The translations under genes and the position numbers were made by a program. A DNA stretch of 64,000 bases from Sebastes aleutianus (taxonomy: Eukaryota > Chordata > Actinopteri > Perciformes > Sebastidae), in the NCBI GenBank assembly GCA_916700875.1, contig CAKAKS010000195.1:300501-364500 (forward strand), written 5' to 3'. Shown piece by piece: positions 49,065-62,426 of this stretch (position 1 is its first letter; the number at the start of each line of letters is the position of its first letter). Below the pieces are notes generated by a model that was given only the letters and a program-made list of their open reading frames with translations, had not been told where the DNA came from and ran no database searches.

Positions 49065-51615
49065 TAGAAAAATAAATAATAACAACACAAAACATTTTGT
49101 ACAAAGGAAACAAAATCAACATAAAACCATCACTTCATTAAAGTAGAATTTAAATTTCATATATATACTGTATATATATATATAATATTCTATATTTGTT
49201 TGGTCATAAAACATTTTGTACATTCATTGATGGGACAAATGAGCAACGGTGGGAATATATCAACCTTTGTTGCCTCGTTAACTAAGATTTCAATCTTTAA
49301 TTTGACTGTTCTATCATTTAAAAGAAGAGTTATTACAATCATAGTCAATGATACAGCAGTCAGGAATGTCAAAGGGGAACTGCAATGTACAGAAGTGGAG
49401 CGAAAAGAGCTTCGGAAATGAAAAGGACGTTACACAAAGCTAAGTTGGTGTTCTGTACATCTGTCAGTGATGAGATCTATAATAATAACAATCCTGAAAC
49501 CACACTCAGTCACAGTAAAGTAGTTTAGTAAACTGTCATCTGTATCTCTAAAAGTAGATTTTACAGCAAGGTATGGCATCAAGAGGAATGTAAAGTACAG
49601 TTCAGTTCTTCAGTGCGGACACACTCACTCACACTCACACTCACATACTGGGTGATGTACTGTGGTGTTGGGACACATAATCTGTGGTGCTGCATGCCAC
49701 CAGAGATGGAAAACTCAATGACAAAGAGCCAGAGGGGAAACAATCTGACGGTATCCTGTTGGTGTGTGTGCGTATGTGTGTCTGATTACCCAGTTTATAA
49801 GTAAAACACCTCATATTAAAGCTGCATTAAGTGTTATTTTGACAACTAGAGGGAAGAAAGACTGGAATGAGCAGTCGATTTCTCCTGGCTAACATATCAG
49901 TACATATTAGCAGTGTTTCCGACAGGCTGAATTTAAATGAATTTGCGATGGTTTCGTGTGCTGGTGTGAAGCTCTATCATTTTCTGCAGCATTGCATTAG
50001 CGAGGTCATTTTTAAAGTTTTTGCATTTTTAAATAAACGCACCACCCCAGAAGACATTTCAGTCAATCTGAACTTTCAGCAGATTTCCACGAGGACTATT
50101 TTTCAAATACTAAATACAAAAATACACAAAAGAAAAAAATATATTTTAGTATACACTGTCATTTTTGCTCTGGCTTCGTTCACCAACTAGGGTGACCAGG
50201 TGTCCCACTTTACAAGGGACTGCAAAGCATTTTTATCCCACATATGTCCCACATATTCATCGGCTCTAGTTTTCACAAGTCAAACCACTGCAGGACAGAC
50301 GCTTTTTTAAAATCTGGCTTTTATCCAATGGCTGTGAAGAAAGCAAGGAATGCTGTTATCACGGGGCTGCGTTTGCTGTCAAACTGCACACACGTGGGTC
50401 AAGTGCAGGTTAACCTTTCACCGTCTTTGCTACGCTACGCCCAACGGGGGAAAAAATGAGAGTCACCGCAAAGTCACAAGCTATATAGCCTTAGGCGGAA
50501 TATGAGGGAAACTACCACAAAGAAAAAGGAAGAGCAGCTACAACAAAGACTGTGAAACTACTTATAAGTAGATACTCTGAGTTTTTTTGTGAAATTTGAC
50601 AGTTATTTGTCAATTTCACACAGGGAGAATATGACGTGAAGCAACACAGTTCATGTGAAACGTATAAACAAACGGAAACATATATTTCCGCAGGCGGAAA
50701 TCTGCTGAGGTCCGTCCGAATATTACCCACCCCGCACGAATGTTCCGCAGGGGTGAGCAAGCATTCATAAGAACCCACGAAATCAGTTTTTATAAATTTC
50801 TGTGCGAATTTTTCAGACAAAATATCCATGCTTGGTGTAAAATAGCTTTAAAGTGACTTAAATTTGTATATAGTTGGAAAGTAGGGTGTTGATTCTCAGT
50901 GGGATCAGTAGTGCCACCAGTTCCAGGAGTCATTTGATTCAATATTAATATAGAAAATACTGCTTAATGCATTTTTAATATCAGTATTTATATGACAAAA
51001 AAACAAAACACCTGAGGGTTGGGTATTGAAAATTGGTTCCGAGTTGGAAATAATTTCATATTAAGAGAAAGAGATTAGTTAAAAAAGCATTATGCAAGTA
51101 TGGACCTACTGCGCTTCATAGCTCATTAACTCATTTGTCATTTTTGAGGACCCCATTAGGAATATTCAGAATCAGCTAATGGTTTGTCACTGGTAATGTT
51201 TTAACACATTCAATTTATGTATAGCAAGATCAAAAATAATTAAATTTGACCTTGAAACCAAAAAGAATAAAAAAAAAAAAACATATTTTGGTTTCTTCTA
51301 CTCAAATATTATGAATCTAATCTAATCGATACCCAACCCAAGAGATTTAACTTTTCACATTGTGTTTTTAAGGCTAATTTGTTGCCTCCGGCTCCGAGGT
51401 AAACCGTCTCCCAACCACCGTGATATGTCAGAAGAAGTTAAACGCACATCTATATGTGCAATTACCTACACATGTATTTAAATTAACTGGGCATTCACAC
51501 TCACATACTCACAAAATAAACAAAAACAAAAACAAAGCGCATGCTCTGGGTTTTGAGTTACCATAACTAGCAAACAGCATGCTGGTACAGAATAGTGCCA
51601 TGGAGGGAAATATTG

Positions 51616-51616
<1 letters not shown>

Positions 51617-51646
<30 letters not shown>
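51617..51646. repeat. (CA)n microsatellite in opn4 3'UTR
   Basis: About 15 CA units, 22 nt past the opn4 stop codon on the minus strand, so transcribed as GU repeats. Confidence 0.95.
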
Positions 51647-51654
<8 letters not shown>

Positions 51655-51667
51655 GTTGTTCATCTGT

Positions 51668-51868
51668 TTATGGTAATGCTGTTGTCTCCAGCCTGGCTAT
51701 GTCAAGGGGCTCTTTGGCAACCGGGCTGTGCGTTTTGGTCAATTTGAGGTTGCCATGGAAACCCGGGGGACTGTGCAGTATAGACGGGCTGGATATGGAG
51801 GTTACAATGACGGATGCGGTTGTCTTACACGGAGTCCTTGGCTTAGACTCCTCCATCACGTTGTCCAG
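51668..51868 (-). CDS. opn4: opn4 terminal coding exon
   Basis: 201 nt after CCTACGCAG|. It encodes LDNVMEESKPRTPCKTTASV, then SPSILHSPPGFHGNLKLTKT and ends LETTALP-TAA. Phase fits the previous exon. The acceptor is fed by a (CT)n microsatellite 15 nt upstream. Confidence 0.82.
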   Translation of the reverse strand: MDNVMEESKPRTPCKTTASVIVTSISSPSILHSPPGFHGNLKLTKTHSPVAKEPLDIARLETTALP

Positions 51869-51881
51869 CTGCGTAGGCGGA

Positions 51882-51963
<82 letters not shown>

Positions 51964-54900
51964 TGTTAAGGTATCATGACTATACGACTCCACATGTCGA
52001 ATGTGAGTAGGTGGCTGGATGTTTGTGTGAAAGAAAAATGCAGCGAGGTGGAGAGAATGAAGTTGTATCAACTGTTGCTCTGATCTGGATCAATAAAACT
52101 GTCCTCCGCTTAACCTGCCAGCGCAAGACATGAAACAGTCACAATCAAAGGCATTGATTGGCTGGATTGATGAATGGCTTTCCCACAGTGCCCTTGATGG
52201 AGTGGGACTGTATCACTTGGTTGACCCTGTGAGATCAATAGCTCTGCACTAGTGGAGCAAAGTACTCCAACTGAGCATGTTTAAGTAGTTTTAAAAAGGA
52301 TCATTCTGTTCTGATTAGGGCTGTCAATCGATTAAAATATTTATCAGCGATTAATCACAAATTAATCACATTTTCTATCTGTTCAAAATGTACTTTAAAG
52401 GGAGATTTGTCAAGTATTTAATACTCTTATCAACATGGGAGTGGGCAAATATGCTTGCTTTATGCAAATGTATGTATATATTTATTATTGGAAATCAATT
52501 AACAACATAAAATAATGACAAATATTGTCCAGAAACCCTCACAGGTACTGTATTTAGCATAAAAAATATGCTCAAATCATAACATGGCAAACTGCAGCCC
52601 AACAGGCAACAACAGCTGTCAGTGTGTCAGTGTGCTGACTTGACTATGACCTGTCCCAAACTGCATGTGATTATCATAAAGTGGGCATGTACCCATAGAA
52701 CCCATTTTCATTCACATATCTTGAGGTCAGAGGTCAAAGGACCCCTTTGAAATTGGTCATGTCTGTTTTTCCTCGCCAAAATCTAGCGCAAGTTTGGAGT
52801 GTTATTTGGCCTCCTTCGCCACAAGCTAGTATGACATGGTTGGTACAGATGGATTCATTAGGTTTTTCTCGTTTCATATGATACCAGTGTCTATTTTAAT
52901 TGATTGACAGCCCTAATACATACTCATAAATGGAGTAAAATTGACCATGTATAGAAATGGCAAAGTTCTGGATTTGACTTTTGGTGTTCTGGCAGTAAAC
53001 GTATTTGTATTACAAATCTTAATGATTTCTCTGTGAAAGTAAGTCTTTGTGTTTACAAGAGCAGCTCAGGTGATTCTTACAGTACAATAGAACAGTCAGT
53101 CTGTGGGGTCAGTCAATCAATCTGAACAGATTTTGAAATGAAGGCATTGTTAAGTCAAGTCAGCAGAGGGAATCCAAAACCACTAACACAATCAATCGAT
53201 TGCAGAGACATGGGGTTTGGGTGTGAAAGTATGAGCAGAGGATAAAAGGTTATGTTTTTGAATTGATTAATATTGATGTCAGACCAGCGGGAAATGAATG
53301 AAACTGGACAGGACTGAAAACAAGATTGATTAGATTGACTAGAATGAGCAGGGGAAAACAAGGAAGCACTAAAGACATATGCCAACCATTTCACATCACT
53401 TAACTTTTAAAACAGCTTGTTCAGCTGCACAGACATATTTTAAATGTGGTAAAATCATTGAGCAGTGTTGTAGAATGGGTGACATGCCCCTTTAAATAGC
53501 CGTAAAACACAAATGACTAAAACACCTGGGCGGGACGGACAGAAAAGTTTGAGGCTGGTGCAGCTTTTTATTATAAACAAATCCCTCGAAAAGACCAAAA
53601 ACAATCAGTTTATCATACTGACAGACTGGAGTTCTACGTATAAGCTAAATCAGGCTTTTTCTACTCAGACTATAGTTGTTAGTAGGATAAATTTGTTGCA
53701 GATTTAATTCTTTTATGGGATCTGTTGACTTTCTATGACGGAGTATTAGGGCCACATTGAGGAAAAAAAAAAAATCAAGAATAAATATAAATAATTAAAT
53801 AAATAAATAATTTCGAGAATAAAGTCATAGGTTTTACGAGAAAACAAGTTGTAATATTATGAAAATAAAGTCAGAAGTTTAAGAGAAAAAAGTCGTAGTA
53901 TTATGAGAATAAAGTCAGAAGTTTACGTGGAAAAAAAATGTAATATTACGAGAATAAAGTCACAAGTTTACGAGAAAAAAAGTCGTAGTATTATGAGAAT
54001 AAAGTCATAACATTATAAAGTAGTAATTTGACGTGTTATTTTAGAGGGGAAATAGAGCAGCGTGCCGCCTTTGTGAAAATGAGGAACGTGGAGCATCTTG
54101 TTAAGTTATACTTTAGTTTAGGTTTCACAAATAACTAAATCTTTTGGCACATCAGCACCACATTATCGTAAGTATCAGGACCTTGAAAAGATTGAGCAAG
54201 AAACTGTGTTTATTCCGAAGAAAGAACCACACGGACCTGGGGGAAATTGCCTCTTTTGTGGAGGAGGAAATTATTTTTATTCTTGTAATATTAAAAAAAA
54301 ATGTTTTTCTTGAAATAGTATGACTTTATTCTCATTAAATCACAACTTTTTTCTTGTAATATTATGACTTTATTCTCTAAAATCTCAGATTTTTTTTCCC
54401 CCCAATGTGGCCCTAATACTCCGTCGTAGTTTTCTGACACACACACAAAAAAAAAACAGACGCCACATCTACTGCACAGAGCAAGAGGTGGACGATCGGT
54501 GGGCTCTTACAGTAGCAGGCAGATGACTGGTTGGCTTCAGGCTGATGTCCGACATGGAGATGTCTTCAGGCTCTGTCAGAGTCTGAACAGTGCGCACATA
54601 AACACAGCCATTTAGTGTTAGTTATGATCAAAAGATCTCTTGTGCTATTTGAGCCACTAGGTCACATTCTTAGTAAAAACAGAGCGACTCCAAATTGGGA
54701 TTTGACCACAGACCTTTCAGATAAAAGAGCAGCTCTCTTTAAAAGTATGTCATGTTGTTTTCTTCCAACAGTAACCAGCTTGTGCTAGTTACCGTCACAT
54801 TTGCCAATAGCAACAGGATTAGCATTAGCACTGAAAATGGGGCACCAACAATCTCATGGTGTTCATGAAACCCACGGTGTTATAAAAAGTAGTCCAAATT

Positions 54901-57900
54901 CATAGTTCAACATTTTGGGAAATTTGTCCTACCAGCCGGGGGCATGACAAATAAACAACATGAAAATGCGAAATACCCGCCTCAGAATATTATATGACTG
55001 GGGCTTTTATTGTGAAAGGTACGAGCTGAAGGAGTGGCTCTGGTCTTTGCTGCCTTTGTCAAGGTTGAAAGGAGTAATAAAGTTTGCCGTCATGGTTCAA
55101 ATATAGGCGTAACTCATTGTGTTCTGCACAACGTGATTGGTTGAAGTCTTTATTCGCGGTGCAAAAGCAAAAAAAAAATGTTGCTTTTTCGCCGCGTAAT
55201 ATTTTTTGTGAAAATACTCAAAAACAACAGTTCAAAAAAATATATTGACGTGCAAATTAATCGCACAAAAAAAAACGCTGCCGATGAGTAAAGGCCTTAA
55301 AGCTGGATTCTCATCATCACTCTAAGGCTTCCTGGCAACAAGCGAGATATAACGGGTTAATTAGTGAGCTTTAAATGTGCTGGTAGACGGATTTTGTTAC
55401 CTTTGGACAGAGCCAGGCTAGCTGTTTCCCCCTGTTTCCAGTCTTTATGCTAAGCTAGCTAAGCTAAGCTAAGCTAAGCTGTTGGCTGTAGCTTCATATT
55501 TAGCGTACAGACATGAGAGTGTTATCGATCTTCCTATCTAACTCTGCAAGAAAGCCAATGAGCATATTTCCCAAAATGTCAAACTATTCCTTTAAGTCTA
55601 AAAGTATCAGGTATTAAAAGTACTTCAGCGGTACCCAAGAGGTACAAAAATGAGTTTCTGTAAAGAAATAAAATAGACAATATTGTGATAAATAAGTTTG
55701 ACACAAAAATCTGTTACCAAATGGACCAAAAATATAACAAAGTAAAGGTTATACTAATCATAAATGGAAATATGTGATAAAAGTACATTTTCCACATTGA
55801 TGACATTGTTCACAAGAGTACAAGTAGTGATTACAGACAAAAGTAAACGTGTATATCCTCCGCTCTGTGCAGAGATGGAAGCAGATGGAGGTCAAGAGAC
55901 TCCTCGACAATCACTCCTTCGTCTGCAACAAGTGCAGTACGTTGAAACGCGGGGTCGCGTCATGAAAGCTGTGGATTACGTCTGAAACTCCCAGATTATT
56001 GGATTAGTCTTTGGACCCTCTGTAATAGAGTCCTGCATGGCAGTACGCCTGTATAGTATGTGTGTGGGCTACTTGTGATTTTTCTGTGAGCTAAGATGAT
56101 TACAGAGAGACGGAAATGCTCCATATATTGGATGCCCCACATAGAATGACCTGCCACGGGCCATCGGCCTGACGGCGCGATGCTTAGGACGCCGCAAACA
56201 TTCGCCATGAAGCACCGAGTATTGGCTTTTATGTGAAAATGCTAACAATTAAATTTCAATCAGTTTCTTCATCCTTTGAACCTTAACTTCACATAATGTA
56301 CATCACTTTGATACAGCTCACTAATAATTGTCCTTCTCTCCTATTGGCTATCCACAATATACTTCATTGCTGAAACTCAATTTGGTATAATTTAAAGCCC
56401 CGTCAGCCAGTTTTACTTCCTGATTTTTGGTTAACGTTCTTTCTCAAACAGAGAATGAGGGCGTGGTTAATAGTCAGACGTAATTCATTACCATGGCAAC
56501 CAAATTTCATTTCTCAACCCAGTTTAGATGAATTTACTGTTTATCAGACGACAAATGAGACAAGAATCAGCACAACACACCGACTCTCTCTCACTCGCTC
56601 TCTTCTTTACCATTTCCTCCTGGCGAGGCGGCCGTCTGGCTGCTGCTGCACCGCCGCATGCCGGCCACAGCGCACCAGAGGACGGATAGACATGTTGCAG
56701 AGGTTTGCCGTTTGAAATGCAGTTTCGGGACATTTTGGAGGTGCACCGTCCACCAGCATCGGACGCTCTCGCCTCAGCTTCCAGCACTGGCACTGCACTG
56801 GGCTGCACTGTGATTTGTGTTTGGGACTTTTCTCTTGTTTTCTTTTGGGCTGAAAATTGTGCGCTCCACGGTGTAACCTCCGAAACGGCGTCGGCTGCTT
56901 TCCGTTAATTAATCTCCAGGAGGAGGAGACGGTGAAGAAGAGAGCAAGTGAGAGAGACAGTCAGTGTGTTATTTCGTGTAATCCACTGCGTTGATTGCAC
57001 CCGTTCACGACACACACAAATGCCGTTGTGAAAATAAACACACTAAACTAAGGTGGAGGAAACTTAAAAATAAGATGAAACTCCTCAGTTAGCTAATGCA
57101 ACAAGTCTAGCTAACTAAACCTAACTAACTAACTAACTAACTAGAAAGACAAACTGACAGATAAACAGATTTATCGGTTTGCTGCTCAGACTCAAACGAG
57201 CATCAACGCGCCTTTGTGGAGGATGACCTATGACCTGCAGCTTCTACTATAGTCATACGTCATATTCACATTTTACCAACAACCTTCTTTTTTAACTTTG
57301 AGCACAAAATTAAGTTATTTGTCAACATTCTTTTGGCATACAGTGCGGCTAATCAATTTAGGCAGGAAATGACTCCAATAAATATGAAATATCATAGAAA
57401 ACGCCAAAAAACACCGGAGGGGGGGCATTAACAGGAGCAACTGGCCACCACACAAGTGATACACACAGTTTAATATATCAAACCACATTAAAAGACAAAG
57501 ATGATCATTCAAGTCACCAAGCCGGTGAATGAACCAGTGATTGTGAGGCAGAGCTGGCGTCCATCAGCTGATGATCAGCGAGACTTCCAAACTAAAGTTA
57601 CACTCTGTTTAATAGCTCTAACGGGTCTTGAACTGCCTGGGAAGAAACAGTTCACTTGGTTGTTCACATGAGAAGTGACAGAAATAGTTGTGCAAAGAAA
57701 GAAGAAAAGAGAGTTTGAAAGAAAAGTTCAAACCCAGCATACATCTGTTGGATTGTCGTTTTCGTCAAGTTACAGAAATGGTCAGACACAGACCCCCCTA
57801 TCCGACCATCCGACAACCAGTTCTGAGTGGTCGGACTACACGTCTTACAAAGTAGTTTTTATTCGGAACAAGCAAAACCTGACTCTGAGATACCCCTAAA

Positions 57901-60900
57901 TGTTACACACAATATAAAAAAACGTACAGAAAGACTGATCAAATAGGCAATTGAGCGTGTTAACCAGACTCCATTTGATACTGACAGACTGGGATCACAA
58001 AGTCGAACCAAACAGTTACGGGGGAGCAAAGTAACATGACCGCATCAGATTACACGCCGAGGGATCCTGGATTATGAAAGGGCTGCGAACGACGTGACCT
58101 CATAGAGTAACTCGCCATGAAATACCGAACCTAAACATAACGTCTATTGACTTTAACAGGACTCCAAAACAACATGACCTCACTTCTCAAATTCGGGAGG
58201 AGAGGATTAAGATCGGCCTTGACGTAATGACAAAACAGAAGCAAAACCTCCCCATCAAAAATATCATGAAACTAATGTGAGAAGAGTCACACTGAGCCCT
58301 AAATGACACTCAGTCTGATGACACCTAAACTAATAAAGCTCAGTTTAACGCATACGAGTGCACATTAAAGTGTGTGACCAGGCCCCAGTACTCACTGTGA
58401 TCTGTGAGAGGTGACATATGGCCGGGTCAGTGGGGTTGTGGGCGGCAGTTCTCTCAAACTCTCCTGTGTGGTGACCTCTCACCTTTGTCCTCTGGCTGGC
58501 ATGGCGCACCTGTTTGACATCACCGGATAACTGACGAATGGCAGGCGTCCGAGACGAGCAGTCCTCCTCCGTGTCTGAGAAGTGGGCCTTTGAGGCAACA
58601 CACGGACAAAAAAAATCATAACACACGAGACTAAAATCAGCAATTTGTAATTCAAAGCATTTGCCATTGGAAGTGTAAGACATAGACATACCAGATTAGA
58701 TATGAGGTACACTCACTGATTCGCTCTCAGACAGGGAGGAGTTGCGGGGCTTGCTAGGGCCTTTGCTCTCCGATTGGCTGGTGAGGGTTGATCGGCGCGT
58801 GGACCGGAAACTGCTGCTGCTGTAACGGCCTCTGCCGGTAATGCACAGCAAGGCCCCGAGGTAGGGAATATACCTGCTGAGCGCCGACCTGAGGGAGAGA
58901 GAACCGATTTTATTATATGGTAGTGAAGTGTGGGATATTCCTGGATGCCGAGCTGAAGTTCACCTTTTAATTAGGATTTCAAAAAGAGCAAATTCTCTCA
59001 CAGTTCACACAGTGAATGACAGAATGTAAATATAGATAGATGGATTCACAAAACTGTAAAAGAAAAGTAAAAGATAGGTAGAGTGGGGTCACATTTTCTG
59101 ACAACAGCCGTCAGAAATGGTGACCTTATGTGTTGCTGGCTCTCTGTTGTCACAGATTTCAGTGTAACACTGGCACTACACTGCCGCCCGCCCGGCTCGG
59201 AGGAGGCTCGGAGTAGAGCCGCTAATCCTTTGCGTCGAAAGGGGCCAGCTGAGGTGGTTCGGGCATCTGATCAGGATGCCTCCTGGACGCCTCACTTTAG
59301 AGGTTTTCTGGGCACGTCCAACTGGAAAGAGGCCCCGGGGCAGACCCAGAACACTCTGGAGATATTATATATCTCGTCTAACCTCGGGGTCCCCCAGGAA
59401 GAGCTGGAAAACGTTGCTGGAGAGAGGGACGTCTGGAGTTCCCTGCTAAATCTACTGCCCCCGCGACCCGGCCCCGGATCAGCGGAAGAAAATGGATGGA
59501 TGGATGGACCGGCACTACACTACACAGTCTTTAGCGTCACGGCAGACTCTTTTCCACTTCAAGCACTGCTATGGGGAATATAGCTAACGTTGTTGTACGT
59601 GATCAGACATGATACAGCTTGATCACGTACAAGACATCCATCTAGTGTTGCGTTGATGCGAAACCAACACTAAACTATAAATCAAAACCTAGACTATCAT
59701 TAATAGTGTCAAGAATAAATCCATCTGAACAGTACACATACCATATACTAGAGCCAAAGAAAAAGAAAAGTACACCAACCAGCTACATCTTTTCATTAGA
59801 GGCAGGTGGAACTTAAATGACTAAAATGCACATCAACAAATTCAACAGAGAAAACTCAGCTCTGCCAACAACAAATAGAGAACGAGCAATACCAAGAATT
59901 TAACACACTCTCTCAGACCAAAATAAAATTCAGGATTAACTTGTGAAGAGAACTAAGCAGCAGAATGTCACAGCCTCGGGGAAAACACATGAAACTTTAC
60001 TGAGATATTTCAAAATCGGCAACATGTTTTCTTCTGTGGTTCTCACTATTACATCACAGTTGATCTTTTATATTTTTCAATGATTTCTTTGTAACTTCTT
60101 TTGTTTTTCTTGATTTGTCTTCATAATATTGTGGTTGTATAGTGTACAAATGTTATTATACTTACATTGTAAATCTCAGTCGAACTGTTTTGACAACTTA
60201 ATTCTGGTCACACAAATAAAGTAAACTTGAATTTGAGGGTTAAATAGTAAATTCATCATAATCCTACTTCCACAGCATTCCGGCAGACCTACCTGTATTT
60301 GGGATGTGTTATGGCGTATATGATGGGGTTGTGGATCGCAGATGCTTTGGCGATCACAGCAGGAACGGAGTTCATATACGGAGTCAACATGTCAGCGTAC
60401 CTGAGAGACGTTGGCAAGAGGAAGACAAATGGGAGGAGGAAATGAGACACATTCATGTGACGAGGGCAGTGTCGGGTGTGTTCCCCAGTGCAGGATTAAT
60501 GTAGAGACACACAGTCACACCCACATTCATGTTACTGTTTAAAGAGCCAATAAAATAGGGACTTGAAAAACTGTATTTTTACTAACTTTATGTTGCAGTA
60601 GTAGGAACATCAGGGTTCAATGTTAATGTTTTTTATTGCTTGCAAGTGAGTCAGAAATCTACTTGCCCAAAGTCAATTTTTACTTGCCCCTATATAAATA
60701 GTTTTATTTATAAGCGGTTATCAAATAACAACAAAGATCAAAGTTGATTGTCATGTTTAATCTTTATCTAAGAAAATTAATCTGGAGTTTCGCCCACATC
60801 CTGTAACACCACCTAACTAGACTCCAGGATAATTGAAATGCTCGCTTGCGCCTCAGCTCATAAACTTTGTCTTTACCCGCCACCATTTTCTCATGAGTGC

Positions 60901-62362
60901 CCGATCGGTATTGTACATGTGCAAATTTCAAAAGACATGAGAAGGAAGTGAAATGGCAACATTAATCATTAGCTCCGGAAAAAAACAACGTGTTTAAATT
61001 CTTTTTAGTTGCTAGATTTAGTCGTGGCATTTTACTTGCCCTGGGCAAACGGCCAATCTTTATCGTTGAGCCCTGAATAAAGTCATCACACATTTCTAAA
61101 CAATCCTTCCTTTCTGCTCATTCTATCACATCAAACTGGCTCTGACGCCATCAATGAAAGCCCATTAGTCTGAAGTACTGAAACTAGCACTCTATTTCAA
61201 GTGATTATAAAGAGTTTTATGAAGTTGATATGGCCAACCTGTTGGCAAAATGTTGGAGTCGTGGGTAACACTTCATTTTACAGGTCTGCAAATTTCATGT
61301 TAATTAGTTGATAATTATCAAGTGACCTATTTGAAATTTCTTTGGAATTACTGCCAAATTACCCCAATATTTACCTCAAAATGTATTAAAAATGACTTTA
61401 TTTATATACATTATATATAATAATGATATGCTAAAATAGCATATAATGGTTAAAATAGGGACCTTTAGGCTTGAGAAGCAGCTGCTCTTCATCGGAGGTG
61501 GAAAACTAAAACTACTACAAGACACTTCTGATCAGGCACAAATCTCACCATTGTGTGACTAATTGTCTACACAAATGTAACCTGGTAGCTAATGTAATGA
61601 TTCAGGGAGTTTTTTAAGAAATTGGTTAAAGTTATTTGCTAATTATCATCTATTTATCAGCAGACATGGAAATAAAGCATATCAATCAACTTTGAATTAT
61701 TTTCCTTGAAATGTATTAAATAAATTACCAGCTATTGGGAAATAGCGGAATATAATTATTTAATAATGTTTATAATAAAATAATTTTCGATACATTTTGA
61801 GGTAAATATTGGGGTAATTTGTCAGTAATTTAAAAAGATTCAAATAGGTTACTTGCTAATCATCACCTAATTACCATGACATTTGCGGACCTGTAAAATA
61901 AAGTGGTACCGAGTTTCTGGCTACTATGTTAGTTTTTTCCCTGTAAACAGCGGCCTGCTGCAGACGAAAACGACGCTATGAGTGAGTGTGAACCAAAACA
62001 GTAAATTTGCAGCCGAACAGCAAAATAATGAGCGGAAACTCACTATAAAGCTTTAGATTCGGGGGATAAATCTCTGCAGGTTCATCACTGCGAGTGACCC
62101 CTTTCACATTGTCAAATTGTTTTCACATTGTCATTTGATACATTATTATGAAAATGTGGATTACAGCTGCTTTAACTGATATGTTACTAAAGCAGCTTTA
62201 ATAACATATTTAACACTAAACTATCGGTACTGCTTTATTATTGCGAACCACATCCCCCCCAACCTTAGTGCATCGCCGGTTTTCAGTTCTTACTGAGATG
62301 TTTTGACATCACTGGACTGTGAAAAATGTCTCCTAAGCGGTCGTTGACAAAGCACACACACA

Positions 62363-62426
<64 letters not shown>

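Larger units (their letters stand above)
49045..51667 (-). other. opn4: opn4 3' untranslated region (proposed)
   Basis: Follows the opn4 stop at 51668. No coding exon is recognised. It contains a (CA)n tract and a hAT-like fragment near 50190 (AGGGTGACCAGGTGTCCCAC). The far end is set by the AATAAA complement at 49059-49064, but nearer signals could make it much shorter. Confidence 0.4.

Noticed and set aside
51579..52071. Arg-Glu and Ser-Leu repeat frames around 51.9 kb
   Set aside because: Translations of the (GA)n tract; only the minus-strand exon 51668-51868 is real.
56455..56908. Possible exon cluster in the opn4 intron
   Set aside because: Frames on both strands overlap, no melanopsin-like sequence, and the flanking exons join in phase without it.
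58345..58689. Single long open frame as one opn4 exon
   Set aside because: Its N-terminal part precedes the acceptor at 58588 and its C-terminal part runs past two good donors.
59083..59583. 166-codon + frame as a host gene
   Set aside because: It is the C-terminal remnant of a LINE RT with shifted frames and an ATGG tail.
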